Assembly: GCF_903853455.1 (NCBI RefSeq)
Contig: NZ_CAINTR010000075.1
Location: 1-45,242 of the forward strand
Direction of reading: 5' to 3'
Source: an uncultured Magnetospirillum sp.
GTDB lineage: Bacteria > Pseudomonadota > Alphaproteobacteria > Rhodospirillales > Magnetospirillaceae
Length of the DNA: 45,242 nucleotides
This document shows, in pieces, positions 6,801-14,851 of the stretch. The notes under the pieces are model-generated. The model saw only the letters and a program-made list of their open reading frames with translations. It had not been told where the DNA came from and ran no database searches. Position 1 is the stretch's first letter. Every line of letters starts with the position of its first letter. The position numbers and the translations under genes are program-made.

Positions 6801-8212
6801 ACGATTTGGACGGTGGTCAGCGCCGCCAGCTGGGTCGCCGCCAGACCGCCCAGTTGCGTGGTGGTAAGGCCGCCCAATTGAGTCGGGGTCAGCCCCTTGA
6901 TCGTCGCCGTGGACAGCGCCGCCAACTGGGTCGCCGCCAGGGTGCCGAGCTGGGTGGTCGTCAGCGCCGCCAGCCCGCTCGAGGCCAGCCCGCCGAGCTG
7001 GGTGGTGGTCAGCGCCGCCAGTTCGGCGGCGGTCAGGCCGCCGATCTCGGCGGTGGTCAAGACGGCCAATTGGGTGGACGTCAGGCCGCCAAGCTGGGAA
7101 ATGCTCAGGGCCGCCACGCTGGTGGCGGTCAGGGCGGTCACGCCGGTGGTGGCCAGCGCCGCGATCTGGGTCGCGGCCAGGGTGCCGAGCTGGGTGGTCG
7201 TCAGCGCCGCCACCGCCGTGGCGCCCAAGCCGGCCAGTTGGGTGGTGGAAAGGGCGGCGATCTCGGTGGTGGCCAGCTCGCCGATCTCGGTGGTGGTCAG
7301 CGCCGCCAGTTGGGTGGAGGTCAGGCCGCCCAACTGGGTGGTGCTCAGCGCCGTGACCTGGGTCGCCGTCAAGCCGGTCAGACCCGACGAACTCAGCCCT
7401 GCCATCTGCGTCGCGGCCAGTCCGCCCAGCTGGGTGGTGCTCAGCGCCGCCAATCCGGTGGCGGTCAGGCCGCCCAGCTGGGTGACGGTCAGGCTGCCGA
7501 GCTGGGTGACGGTCAGACCGCCGAGGCCGGTGACGGACAGGCTGCCGAGGCCGGCGGCGGTCAGGCCGCCCAATTGGGTGGTGGTGAGGTTGGCCATCCC
7601 GGTGGCGGTCAGGCCGCCCAACTGAGCGGTGGCGATCACCGCCAACTGAGTGGTGGTCAGGCCGCCCAGCTGAGTGGTGGTCAGCAAGCCGAGCTGGGTC
7701 GAGGTCACGCCCTTGATCTGGCTGGTGGTCAAAGCCCCGATCTGAAGCGGCGTCAAGGCGGCCAACTGGCTGGTGGTCAGCCCCGCCAGTTCCGTGGTCG
7801 TCAGTCCCTTGACCTGTTGGGTGGTCAGGGCCGAAATCTCGGCCACGCCGAACGCGTCGACCTGCGCCGCCGTCAGGACCGCCAGCTGGCCGGCGCTGAA
7901 TCCCATCTGGCCGGCGGTCAGCGCCCCGATCTGGGTCGTGGTCAGCCCACCCAGCTGGCTGGAGGACAGGGACGCCAGCTGGGTGGCGCTCAGGACGCCG
8001 ATCTCGGTAACGGTGAAGGCCGCCACCTGGGTGGCGTTAAGCCCGGCGATGGCGGTCGGGGACAGGGCCTGCACCGTGGTGGTGGGCAAGGCCGCGATAT
8101 TGGTGACACTGATGTAGGTTACCGGCGATACCACGGCAACGCGCCCCCCCGCCATTGCGTCCCGACTCGCCCCACCCGGAGACGGAGATCGCCTCATCCA
8201 ATAGCAGCGCAT
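3803..8212 (-). CDS. Giant octapeptide-repeat protein (1469 residues)
   Basis: After about 35 N-terminal residues the whole protein is a tandem array of octads of the form [ILV]-[GA]-x-L-[TS]-x-x-[QE], for example LGGLTTTQ, running to the last residues before the stop; by length this is about 180 units. Charged residues are rare, and the only cysteine I see is residue 3. A Met-rich, more divergent zone lies near residues 565-640, and one unit (MGFSAGQ) is a heptad. No signal peptide or membrane anchor is evident. Two hydrophobic positions per octad suggest a regular solenoid or fibre (inference). AGGAG abuts the ATG at 8212 with no spacing; ATG at 8197 is an alternative. Similar T/Q/L-rich repeats are known in large proteobacterial proteins, without a function I can name. 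Confidence 0.8.
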   Translation of the reverse strand: MRCYWMRRSPSPGGASRDAMAGGRVAVVSPVTYISVTNIAALPTTTVQALSPTAIAGLNATQVAAFTVTEIGVLSATQLASLSSSQLGGLTTTQIGALTAGQMGFSAGQLAVLTAAQVDAFGVAEISALTTQQVKGLTTTELAGLTTSQLAALTPLQIGALTTSQIKGVTSTQLGLLTTTQLGGLTTTQLAVIATAQLGGLTATGMANLTTTQLGGLTAAGLGSLSVTGLGGLTVTQLGSLTVTQLGGLTATGLAALSTTQLGGLAATQMAGLSSSGLTGLTATQVTALSTTQLGGLTSTQLAALTTTEIGELATTEIAALSTTQLAGLGATAVAALTTTQLGTLAATQIAALATTGVTALTATSVAALSISQLGGLTSTQLAVLTTAEIGGLTAAELAALTTTQLGGLASSGLAALTTTQLGTLAATQLAALSTATIKGLTPTQLGGLTTTQLGGLAATQLAALTTVQIVGLTSTELTALAATQLGALTATGIGALTTAQLGGLSSTQLGLLSTTQVGGLTATQIGALTTTQIGGLAVTQVAALSGNQIRGLSTTSIAALTTTQVGGLTPGQLGMMTVTQLTGMTVAQEGVLTASQFGGISTTGMAGMTATMGAALTIAEIVGMAQTQVGNLSTTALGALSTTQLGAFTATQLGALTATQITSLTTTELGGLSTTQLAGVTATAVAALTTSQLGGLAATQVAALTTTQAKALTATQLGALTVPQLGGLTSTQVGALTTTGIGGLSATGLAALTTTQIGGLTTTQLGSVTATVIAGLTTTELAALTTTQVGSLRAGGVAALSTTQLGALAATQLGALAATQIGSLTATQLGSLTIPQLGGLTAPQMSSLTTTGLGGLNAVELAALTTTQLGGLGATGLAALSVTQLGTLSSTQLGGLSLAGLGGLTASQAGGLSVTQLGGLSATQLGGLTVAAMSGLTVTQLAAVSIPQLGGVAATQLAALSISQLGGVTATQMAALSVAQIKGLTTAQLGALTATQLGSLSATQLGAVALTQLRGLTATELAGLTTTQVGGLTASQIGALTASQLGAVTVTQLAGLTATQLGGLSAVELAGLTTTQLGGLGAPQLGVLTAGQLKGLTVTGLGSLTTTQLGGLSATQLGGLAATGIPGLTATQLAGLTTTQLGGLGATGVAALTTTQLGSLAATQLGGLSATGLAGLTAGQLAALSVSQLGGLTSTQLGGVSTTTLAGLTATEVAALSTTQLGGVAANQLAALNLTQLAALAPTGIAALTIVQIRGLTPTQVGALSAPQFGALAATQVATLTATQLPGLTTTEMAALTTTQLGGLTTAQLGTLSTAQIGGLSATDLAALTTTQIAGLVTTGVGALSTTQLGALTVPQLATLSAAQVRGLTAAQVGALSTTQLGGLSATQLSALTTTAVTGLSVAELGALTTTQLGGVTPTQVAALTPTQIGGLSATTILALTPAQATAFTRTQVAAMSTAQLSAMLAAL
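3830..8110 (-). repeat. Tandem 24-bp coding repeats
   Basis: The octad array is encoded by 24-bp units with near-identical stretches (for example GGTGGTCAGCGCCGCCAG on the plus strand). Such arrays expand and contract by slippage or recombination, so copy number may differ between strains and short-read assemblies may collapse it. Confidence 0.85.
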
Positions 8213-8462
8213 CTCCTAAAGGGACGTTAAGAGGGTAGCGAATACGCGACCCTCAGGGAGATGGTCGGGGCATCGGCTGTCACACCAAAAATCCGAACAA
8301 TTTTATACAATTTTGAATAATGCTCGACATCCATGTCGTTCGATGAATGCCGCCCTGTGTATTTCTCGGTACGTGAAGTACTTCATACAAAATAGAAGCA
8401 TTTAAAAGTACCATTTGTCTTGGATGGGTACTTTGTATTGTTCATGGAGTTGGGTGAGCGCC
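8213..8462. promoter_or_regulatory. Divergent promoter region with palindrome and direct repeats
   Basis: This 250-bp AT-rich gap separates the octad-repeat gene (leftward) from the gene at 8463 (rightward). It contains a perfect 12-bp palindrome TGAAGTACTTCA (8374-8385) and two ACAATTTT direct repeats 10 bp apart (8297-8304 and 8307-8314), about one helical turn. No clear -35/-10 pair could be chosen. The palindrome could be an operator shared by both genes. Confidence 0.4.
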
Positions 8463-9587
8463 ATGTTTGCCGACCAAGCCGCATTGTCGACCCCTGCCGA
8501 TGTCGCCCGGCGCCGGATCAATGCCACCCTGCGTGGACCGGTGCTGCACATCCTGGCGGAGTTGCTGCCGGAGGTCGCGATGCTGCCGCGCGAGAGGGCC
8601 TACGACATCATCCTGGGCGACTGCGCCATGCTGGAGCGATGCTTCCGGACCTTCCGCGCCGCCCGCAAACAGTTCCGGCAGGTCCTGGTGGACCGCCGCG
8701 ACCGCCCGGTCCACGGCGACAATCAGACGCTGTCCTGCGGCCGCAGCCTCAATCAGATCGTCGCCATGGTGGTGCGCTCGGCGGCCAAGCGGCATTTCCG
8801 CCTGCGGCTGGACCCCTGGCGGCAGAGCCGCGCCACCTGGCCGAGCCCCAACCGGCCGAACATGGTCGAACGGATGATGACCTCGTTCAGGCCCGCCCCG
8901 CCGCGCCCGGCGCCTCCCCCCTCGGCGGCCAACCAGCTCTATGACGCCATCAAGAACTACCTGCTGCATGACTGGCAGGTGCCGATCATCCCGCAATATG
9001 CCCGCATGACGCCGGCTGAGGTCCGCGACCTGGGCTCGCGCATCCTCGACTTCCGCGACGCCGAGGCTCTGGCGGCCTATCTCGACGGCGGCGAGGAGGC
9101 CGGCCTGCCGGCGGCCCCCACCCTCGCCCTCCCTCCCGTCCAGCCGGCGGAAACGGTGGAAGCGGCCCCGGTCGACCATCGCGCCCGCCTCAGCGAACTT
9201 CTGACCGACGACGGCGCCCGCTTGCGCATGAAGACGGTGGTGCCGATCCTGCTGAAGCCCGAGATCAACGCGGTGATCCGGCCGGCCAATTCCGAAGCTT
9301 TGCGCGTCCTGTGCCGGACCATCAGCGGCACCGGCGCCGCCACCTTGCGTCAGTTGGCGGTGGAGTTCGGCCTGCCGAGCGAAAACGTCTCGGTGTTCCT
9401 GGCGGTGGCGGCGCAGACTCTGCCAGCCGAGGTTTATCCCCGGCTGTTCGGTGTCGCCGGCGATCCATCGCTGGTCCGTCTGGTGATCAAGCGGGCCAGG
9501 GCCTCGGGGCTTCGCCCCGACAGCCCCCCCGCCGCCTTCGCCGCCTTCATGCGACGGCTGTTCGCGCCGTTCGCACCGAATGCCTAG
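8463..9587 (+). CDS. Hypothetical protein (374 residues), unrecognised
   Basis: This is a soluble, largely helical protein without signal peptide or membrane segments. Two helical parts (about residues 1-125 and 235-374) flank a Pro/Ala-rich linker (RPAPPRPAPPPS near residue 153), a short middle part (NQLYDAIKNYLLHDWQVPIIPQYARM) and another Pro-rich stretch. The first part is rich in Arg, so nucleic-acid or membrane-surface contact is possible, but I know no matching domain. ATG at 8463 is chosen over 8415 because codon use looks normal only from there. It is divergent from the octad-repeat gene and may share its regulation. Confidence 0.65.
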   Translation: MFADQAALSTPADVARRRINATLRGPVLHILAELLPEVAMLPRERAYDIILGDCAMLERCFRTFRAARKQFRQVLVDRRDRPVHGDNQTLSCGRSLNQIVAMVVRSAAKRHFRLRLDPWRQSRATWPSPNRPNMVERMMTSFRPAPPRPAPPPSAANQLYDAIKNYLLHDWQVPIIPQYARMTPAEVRDLGSRILDFRDAEALAAYLDGGEEAGLPAAPTLALPPVQPAETVEAAPVDHRARLSELLTDDGARLRMKTVVPILLKPEINAVIRPANSEALRVLCRTISGTGAATLRQLAVEFGLPSENVSVFLAVAAQTLPAEVYPRLFGVAGDPSLVRLVIKRARASGLRPDSPPAAFAAFMRRLFAPFAPNA

Positions 9588-9596
9588 ACTGACCGG

Positions 9597-10108
9597 TCAG
9601 GCACCACAGCACTTCTTGTACTTCTTGCCCGAGCCGCAGGGACAGGGATCGTTGCGGCCGGCCTTGACGGCGACGCGGCGCTGTTCTTGCTTGGGGCCGC
9701 CGATCTGGCCTTCCACGTAGAACCAGCGTTCGCCGTCCTTGCGAAACAGCGCGATCTCGCGATGGGCTTCATTGCGGCCGTCCAGCTTGAAACGAGCGGT
9801 GAAATCCACCGTGCCCTCGCTGTCCTCCGCCCCACCGCCCCACCGCCGGTGGTGCCCAGGATTTCCAGACCCTTCCACTGGGAGTTCCGCGCCCATTTCT
9901 CGGCGTCGTCACGGCTGAAATCGTGGCGCTGGTCGGCGGCCAGGGTGTCGTGCAGGTAGTCGATGTCGACCACGGTGAAGGCGGAATAGCGCGACCGCAT
10001 CAGCGCTTCCGGCGTGGGGGCGATGGCGGCGCCGGTGATGAAGGGTTCGCAGCAGGCGCTATAGCTCAGCCCGGAGCCGCAGGGACAGTCGGTCGTCGTG
10101 GCAGTCAT
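9597..10108 (-). pseudogene. ychJ: YchJ-family (UPF0225) SecC-motif protein, broken by an 8-bp duplication
   Basis: The N-terminal frame has a zinc-binding SecC motif (CPCGSGLSYSACC) and the family signature LMRSRYSAF. After EILGTTGGG the frame is lost, and a second frame continues with [25 protein letters not shown] and a C-terminal SecC motif [14 protein letters not shown]. The break is exactly a tandem copy of GCCCCACC (9829-9836 and 9837-9844, plus strand). Removing one copy leaves 504 bases, 167 residues in one frame with normal family architecture. It is thus a recent slippage mutation, a phase switch or a sequencing error. It lies 6 bases behind the small membrane protein gene. Confidence 0.88.
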
Positions 10109-10114
10109 GATGAT

Positions 10115-10471
10115 TTAAAACTCGATCAGGTTGGAAAAGACGAACATGCCGATCACGGCGGCGAGATAGAAGGCGCCGCCGACCCCCAGCATGAACAGGA
10201 CGTTGCCGGCGGTCCTGAGCGGATGCATCTTGCGGTCCCGCACGATGCGGTCCAGCGCCCGGCGCTCGAAGCCACCGACGATGGTGACGAAATAGCGGCC
10301 GCCGACGAAAGGAAAGGTGATGCGGATATTGATGGGGTGCTTGCGCCAGCTGACCGGCTTGGCGGCATTCCACAAGGCGGCGCGCTGATCGGGGGTGAAG
10401 GACTCGATCACCGCTTCCGGTATGTTCGCCAGCAACTCGTCAAGCGGTCCGCTTCCTTCCGACGACGACAT
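10115..10471 (-). CDS. Small C-terminally anchored membrane protein, hypothetical
   Basis: This 118-residue protein has an N-terminal cytosolic-looking domain (LDELLANIPEAVIESF, then a basic core WRKHPINIRITFPF) and one hydrophobic segment near the end (NVLFMLGVGGAFYLAAVIGMF). Only about a dozen residues remain behind the membrane part. ATG at 10471 is preferred because GGGAGGG lies a suitable distance upstream; a longer reading to 10522 has no such signal. It probably shares a transcript with the broken ychJ gene. No family recognised. Confidence 0.65.
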   Translation of the reverse strand: MSSSEGSGPLDELLANIPEAVIESFTPDQRAALWNAAKPVSWRKHPINIRITFPFVGGRYFVTIVGGFERRALDRIVRDRKMHPLRTAGNVLFMLGVGGAFYLAAVIGMFVFSNLIEF

Positions 10472-10520
10472 CGTATCCCTCCCCCTGCATCCCGGCCAGG
10501 CCATCCCTTGCGCATTGTAC

Positions 10521-10538
10521 AAAGGCGAGCCTCGCCTT
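10521..10538 (-). terminator. Likely terminator of the parAB operon
   Basis: On the minus strand AAGGCGAG-G-CTCGCCTTT forms a stem with a short T run, about 30 bases behind the parB stop. The tail is weak, so confidence is moderate. Confidence 0.45.
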
Positions 10539-10569
10539 CATAGCCCACAAATTCAAGGGAATCCGAGGG

Positions 10570-11517
10570 TTAAACCTCGTCCAGGTCGTCGTCCCGGCGA
10601 ACCGGCGCCCGCGACAGCCGTGACAGCACGTCGTCGAGCTGTTCCAGGGAGCCGTAGGAGATGGTCAGCTCGCCGCCCTTGCCCAGCGACCGGATGGCCA
10701 CCTTGCAGCCCAGCGTCATGGCGAGGTCGCGTTCCAAAGCGGCGATGTCGGCATCCTTGCCGGCGGCATTGGCGGGACGGCCGCCCAGGCTCGGCTTGGC
10801 CTTGCCCTCATCGTTCACCAGCTTTTCGGTCTGGCGGACGTTGAGCGCACGGGCGACCACATCCTTGGCCAGCCGCTGGGGATCGGCCGCGGTCAGCAGG
10901 GCGCGGGCATGGCCCGCCGTCAGCTCGCCCTTCTCCAGCATGGTCTTGACCGGTTCGGGCAGGGCCAGCAGGCGAATCATGTTGGCCACATGCGAGCGGC
11001 TTTTTCCCACCGCCTTGGCCAACTCCTCCTGGGTGTGGGAGAAGTCGTCCATCAGGCGGCGATAGCCGTCGGCTTCCTCCAGCGGCGACAGGTCCTGACG
11101 CTGGAGGTTTTCCACCAAGGCCACTTCCAGCGCTTCGCGGTCCGACAGGTCACGGACGATGACCGGCACTTCGTGCAGCTTGGCGCCTTGGGCCGCCCGC
11201 CACCGCCGCTCGCCGGCGATGATCTCGAAGCGGTCGGGATGGCCGGGCAGCGGCCGCACCAGCAGCGGCTGCAAGATGCCTTTCTCGCGGACCGATTCCA
11301 CCAGGTCGGCGATGCGGTCCTCGTCGAAGCTGCGGCGCGGCTGATACTTGCCCGGCTGCAACTGACCCACCGGCATGGAGCGCAGGCCCTTGATCGCCGC
11401 CGCGCCTTCCGGCCCGGCCGCCGCCGCGCTGCTGACCGCAGCGATGGCCGAGGCCGCATGATCGCCCAGCAGAGCGGACAAGCCGCGCCCCAGACCCTTC
11501 TTCTTTTCGTCTGCCAC
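10570..11517 (-). CDS. parB: Chromosome-partitioning protein ParB
   Basis: This 315-residue CTP-dependent clamp protein loads at parS and spreads along DNA to organise origin segregation. It starts with the typical KKKGLGRGLSALLG. The N-terminal CTPase domain holds the C box IIAGERRWRAA and the ENLQRQDL motif; a helix-turn-helix region follows (TQEELAKAVGKSRSHVANMIRLL), then a basic C-terminal dimerisation domain. The GTG at 11517 is chosen because the family sequence begins there. GAGGG inside the end of parA provides the ribosome site, and only 5 bases separate the genes. Its target sites lie about 1.4-3.3 kb upstream. Confidence 0.95.
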   Translation of the reverse strand: MADEKKKGLGRGLSALLGDHAASAIAAVSSAAAAGPEGAAAIKGLRSMPVGQLQPGKYQPRRSFDEDRIADLVESVREKGILQPLLVRPLPGHPDRFEIIAGERRWRAAQGAKLHEVPVIVRDLSDREALEVALVENLQRQDLSPLEEADGYRRLMDDFSHTQEELAKAVGKSRSHVANMIRLLALPEPVKTMLEKGELTAGHARALLTAADPQRLAKDVVARALNVRQTEKLVNDEGKAKPSLGGRPANAAGKDADIAALERDLAMTLGCKVAIRSLGKGGELTISYGSLEQLDDVLSRLSRAPVRRDDDLDEV

Positions 11518-11522
11518 TGTCT

Positions 11523-12335
11523 TTACGCCCTCAGTTCGCGCTCGCGCTTCAACACTTCGGAGGCCAGATGGATATAGGCCTCGGCTCCGCTGCACTTCAT
11601 GTCGTAGAGCAGCACCGGCTTGCCGTGGCTTGGCGCCTCCGACACCCGCACATTGCGCGGGATCACCGTCTTGTAAACCTTGTCGCCGAAGAAGTCGCGC
11701 ACATCGGCCGCCACCTGATCCGACAGGTTGTTGCGCTTGTCGAACATGGTCAGGACGATGCCCTGCAGCTCCAGCTTCGGATTGAAGGCCTGTTTGACCC
11801 GCTCGATGGTCTTGACCAGATGGCTGATGCCTTCCAGGGCGAAGAACTCGCATTGCAGCGGCACCATCACCGAATCCGCCGCCACCAGGGCGTTGAGCGT
11901 CAGCAGGTTGAGCGAGGGCGGGCAGTCGATCAGGACGTAGTCATAGGCCGACAGCGAGCCGGCCAGGGCTTCGCGCAGGCGGTGTTCGCGGCGCTCGAAA
12001 TCCACCAGCTCGATCTCGGCGCCCGACAGGTCCACCCCCGACGGCACCAGATGCAGCCCCGGAATGGTGGTGGCGATCACCGCCTCGGCAAGGCCAGCCT
12101 CGGCGATCAGCACATGATAGGAGTTGACCTCGCGCGACGCCCGGTCGATGCCTAAGCCCGTGCTGGCATTGCCCTGGGGATCGAGGTCGATGATCAGCAC
12201 GGTCTTCTTGGTCGCGGCCATGGCGGTGGCCAGATTGATGGCGGTGGTGGTCTTGCCCACACCGCCCTTTTGGTTGGCGACCGCGATGACGCGGGCCGCC
12301 TTGGCGGGCGCGTCGTTAACGCTGTGCTCGGCCAC
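11523..12335 (-). CDS. parA: Chromosome-partitioning ATPase ParA
   Basis: This Walker-type ATPase works with ParB to move the origin. Visible are the deviant Walker A motif QKGGVGKTTTAINLATA, the Walker A' region LIIDLDPQGNASTG and Walker B (YVLIDCPPSLNLLT). The length, about 270 residues, is normal. The GTG at 12335 with GAGAGG six bases upstream is preferred; ATG at 12362 would add nine residues. Either way the start overlaps the end of rsmG, so the two are probably translationally coupled. The order mnmG-rsmG-parA-parB is conserved near bacterial origins. Confidence 0.95.
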   Translation of the reverse strand: MAEHSVNDAPAKAARVIAVANQKGGVGKTTTAINLATAMAATKKTVLIIDLDPQGNASTGLGIDRASREVNSYHVLIAEAGLAEAVIATTIPGLHLVPSGVDLSGAEIELVDFERREHRLREALAGSLSAYDYVLIDCPPSLNLLTLNALVAADSVMVPLQCEFFALEGISHLVKTIERVKQAFNPKLELQGIVLTMFDKRNNLSDQVAADVRDFFGDKVYKTVIPRNVRVSEAPSHGKPVLLYDMKCSGAEAYIHLASEVLKRERELRA

Positions 12336-12948
12336 GGCATACCTCTCGAAGCTGAAGGACAAAACCGGCCGGATCGGTCAGCGACGGAGTCCGGTCGACC
12401 GCGATATTCCATTCTTTCGCAGTTGCGGTCAATTCGTCTTCCGCTCCCCTGCCCTTCAGAAACAAACATTGGCCCCCGATTGCCAGATGAGGGGCCGCCC
12501 AATCCAGCAGCTTGACCAGCGGCGCCAAGGCACGGGCCGTCACCACGTCGGCCGCCAGCGGCGCCACCTGCTCGATGCGCTTGTTGATCACCGTCACCGG
12601 AGTGCCGGTCACCCGCGCCGCTTCGCGCAGGAAAGCGCATTTGCGGGAATCGCTTTCGATCAAATAAATTTCGGGCAGATGCACGTCCGGCGCCCTCATG
12701 ATGGCCAGCACCAGACCGGGGAAGCCGGCACCGCTGCCCAGATCGGCCAAGCGCTTGGCCGTGGGCGGGATCAGGGAAAACAGCTGGGCCGAGTCGAGAA
12801 AATGCCGCGACCACAGATCGGCCAGGGTATCGGCCCCCACCAGGTTGATGCGGGCCTGCCACTTGACCAGCAGATCGGCATAGACGGCGAGGCGGTCGAG
12901 TGTTTCACGTGAAACACCGGATTTAGCCTGAAACTCGTTCGGACCCAC
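12316..12948 (-). CDS. rsmG: 16S rRNA (guanine527-N7)-methyltransferase RsmG
   Basis: RsmG (GidB) methylates G527 of 16S rRNA with S-adenosylmethionine. The SAM-binding motif is LADLGSGAGFPGLVLAI, preceded by the family segment KWQARINLVG and HFLDSAQL. The start is uncertain: GTG at 12948 has GGGG a few bases upstream, while TTG at 12960 would give 214 residues. Codons in the N-terminal GVSRETL coincide with a perfect parS site (12901-12916), so that stretch is constrained by two functions. The 3' end overlaps the parA start. Confidence 0.93.
   Translation of the reverse strand: MGPNEFQAKSGVSRETLDRLAVYADLLVKWQARINLVGADTLADLWSRHFLDSAQLFSLIPPTAKRLADLGSGAGFPGLVLAIMRAPDVHLPEIYLIESDSRKCAFLREAARVTGTPVTVINKRIEQVAPLAADVVTARALAPLVKLLDWAAPHLAIGGQCLFLKGRGAEDELTATAKEWNIAVDRTPSLTDPAGFVLQLREVCRGRAQR
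12901..12916. promoter_or_regulatory. parS site 1 (inside rsmG)
   Basis: TGTTTCACGTGAAACA is the perfect 16-bp bacterial parS palindrome bound by ParB. It lies inside the 5' coding part of rsmG, where it encodes VSRET. Confidence 0.95.
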
Positions 12949-12972
12949 AAGCGCCCCCAAACCCTTGAATTC

Positions 12973-12988
12973 TGTTTCACGTGAAACA
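12973..12988. promoter_or_regulatory. parS site 2 (mnmG-rsmG gap)
   Basis: A second perfect TGTTTCACGTGAAACA, 72 bp from site 1, lies just behind the mnmG stop. ParB nucleation here could also influence rsmG-parA transcription. Confidence 0.95.
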
Positions 12989-12994
12989 CCAGAT

Positions 12995-14851
12995 TTAGGT
13001 GCTTCGCTTCACATGTCCCAACAAAGCCGTCACCGCCGCCGGGGTCACCCCGGGAATGCGGGCCGCCGCCGCCAGGGTCTCGGGCCGCGCCGCCTTCAGC
13101 TTCTGGCGCACCTCGGTGGACAACGAGCCGATGGAGTCATAGTCCAGATCGTCGGGGATCGCCATCCCCTCCTCCCGGCGATAGGCCCTAATGTCGGACT
13201 CCTGACGTTCGAGATAGCCGGCATACTTGCCCTCGATCGCCAATTGCTCGGCCACCACCGGGTCCAGCCCCGCCAGCTCCGGCCACACCTTGCTCAGGCG
13301 GGCGAGATCGAGATTGGGATAGGCCAGCAGATCCCACACCGAACGCACCACCCCGTCCTGGTTGATCTCCAAGCCGTGGCGGCGCAGCTCGTTAGGCGAG
13401 GCCCTCAAGGAGCCGGCCAGCTCCCGCGCCGCGGTGACGGCGTCGAGCTTGACGGCAAACCGGTCCGCCCGCTCGGCCCCGACACAGCCCGCCGCAACGC
13501 CCTTGGCGGTCAGGCGCAGATCGGCGTTGTCGGAGCGCAAGCCAAGCCGGTACTCGGCCCGCGAGGTGAACATGCGATAGGGCTCGGAGGTGCCCAGCGC
13601 CACCAGATCGTCGATCATCACCCCCATATAGGCGTCGGCCCGGTCGAGGATCAGCGGGGCCGACCCACCACAGCGCCGCGCCGCGTTGACCCCCGCCACC
13701 AGCCCCTGGGCCGCCGCTTCCTCGTAACCGGTGGTGCCGTTGATCTGGCCGGCCAGATAAAGACCCCCCACCGCCCGGGTCTCCAGCGACCGATGCAGGG
13801 CGCGGGGATCGACAAAATCGTATTCGATAGCGTAGCCGGGCCGGATCATGACGCAGCGTTCCAGGCCGGGAATGGTGGCGATCATCGCCTTTTGCACCTC
13901 TTCCGGCAGCGAGGTGGAGATGCCGTTAGGATAGACGGTGGGATCGTCCAGCCCCTCCGGCTCCAGGAAGATCTGGTGGCGGTCGCGCTCGGCGAAGCGC
14001 ACCACCTTATCCTCGATGCTGGGGCAGTAGCGCGGACCGGTACTTTGGATCTGGCCGGAATACATGGGTGCCCGGGCCAGGTTGGCGCGGATGATGGCAT
14101 GGGTCGCCGGCGTGGTGGCGGTGATGCCGCAGGCCACCTGGGGGGTGGTGATGCGTTGGTTAAGGAAGGAAAACGGCACCGGCGGATCGTCGCCCGCCTG
14201 CATGTCCAGCGATTCCCAGTCGATGGTGCGGCCATCCAGCCGGGCGGGAGTGCCGGTCTTCAGCCGCCCCAGCGGCAGGCCCAGCCGCTCCAGCGCCAAC
14301 GACAAACCGACCGAGGGCGCGTCCCCCACCCGCCCCGCGGCCCAGGTCTTTTCCCCCAGATGGATCAGCCCGCGCAGGAAGGTGCCGGTGGTGATCACCA
14401 CCGCGCCGCAAGCGATGGTGCTTCCGTCGCCCAGCACCACGCCGGTGATTTGGCCCGCCTCCACCACCAGATCCTCCACCGAGGCCTCCCGCAGATCGAG
14501 ACCCGGCGTCTCATCCAGGGCGGCGCGCATGGCCCGGCGGTAAAGCTTGCGGTCGGCCTGAGCGCGCGGCCCCTGCACCGCCGGTCCCTTGCTGCGGTTG
14601 AGAATACGGAACTGGATGCCGGCCTGATCGATCACCCGGCCCATGACCCCGTCGAGGGCGTCGATCTCGCGCACCAGCTGACCCTTGGCCAGCCCGCCGA
14701 TAGCCGGATTGCACGACATCTCGCCGATAGTGTCCAGGCGCTGGGTGATCAACAGGGTGCGGGCGCCGACCCGCGCCGCCGCCGCCGCCGCCTCGCAGCC
14801 GGCATGCCCCGCCCCGACCACCACCACATCACAACAGCTTGTTTGTTTCAC
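12995..14851 (-). CDS. mnmG: tRNA uridine-5-carboxymethylaminomethyl modification enzyme MnmG
   Basis: MnmG (GidA, 618 residues) is the FAD enzyme that works with MnmE to modify the wobble uridine of tRNAs. The N-terminal FAD-binding motif is [15 protein letters not shown], followed by the family signature [25 protein letters not shown] and later [11 protein letters not shown] and [21 protein letters not shown]. The length is typical. The start is GTG at 14851, inside parS site 3, because the frame upstream contains no better start; that fixes the leader sequence by ParB as well. The gene lies between mnmE and rsmG, all on the minus strand. Confidence 0.95.
   Translation of the reverse strand: MKQTSCCDVVVVGAGHAGCEAAAAAARVGARTLLITQRLDTIGEMSCNPAIGGLAKGQLVREIDALDGVMGRVIDQAGIQFRILNRSKGPAVQGPRAQADRKLYRRAMRAALDETPGLDLREASVEDLVVEAGQITGVVLGDGSTIACGAVVITTGTFLRGLIHLGEKTWAAGRVGDAPSVGLSLALERLGLPLGRLKTGTPARLDGRTIDWESLDMQAGDDPPVPFSFLNQRITTPQVACGITATTPATHAIIRANLARAPMYSGQIQSTGPRYCPSIEDKVVRFAERDRHQIFLEPEGLDDPTVYPNGISTSLPEEVQKAMIATIPGLERCVMIRPGYAIEYDFVDPRALHRSLETRAVGGLYLAGQINGTTGYEEAAAQGLVAGVNAARRCGGSAPLILDRADAYMGVMIDDLVALGTSEPYRMFTSRAEYRLGLRSDNADLRLTAKGVAAGCVGAERADRFAVKLDAVTAARELAGSLRASPNELRRHGLEINQDGVVRSVWDLLAYPNLDLARLSKVWPELAGLDPVVAEQLAIEGKYAGYLERQESDIRAYRREEGMAIPDDLDYDSIGSLSTEVRQKLKAARPETLAAAARIPGVTPAAVTALLGHVKRST

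Noticed and set aside
3830-8110. CRISPR-like array
   Set aside because: The repeats are contiguous 24-bp coding units without spacers of constant length, and no cas genes are near.
3698-8230. Plus-strand open frame of 1510 codons rich in Arg, Gly and Gln, opposite the octad gene
   Set aside because: It is the complement of the repeat array: a 24-bp period keeps all frames free of stops. The minus-strand frame has a ribosome site, a regular hydrophobic octad pattern and G/C third positions; the plus frame starts inside the tRNA fragment.
9587-9600. CTGACCGGTCAG palindrome between convergent genes as a terminator
   Set aside because: A 12-bp palindrome has no loop or T run and overlaps the end of the broken ychJ gene; evidence is too thin.
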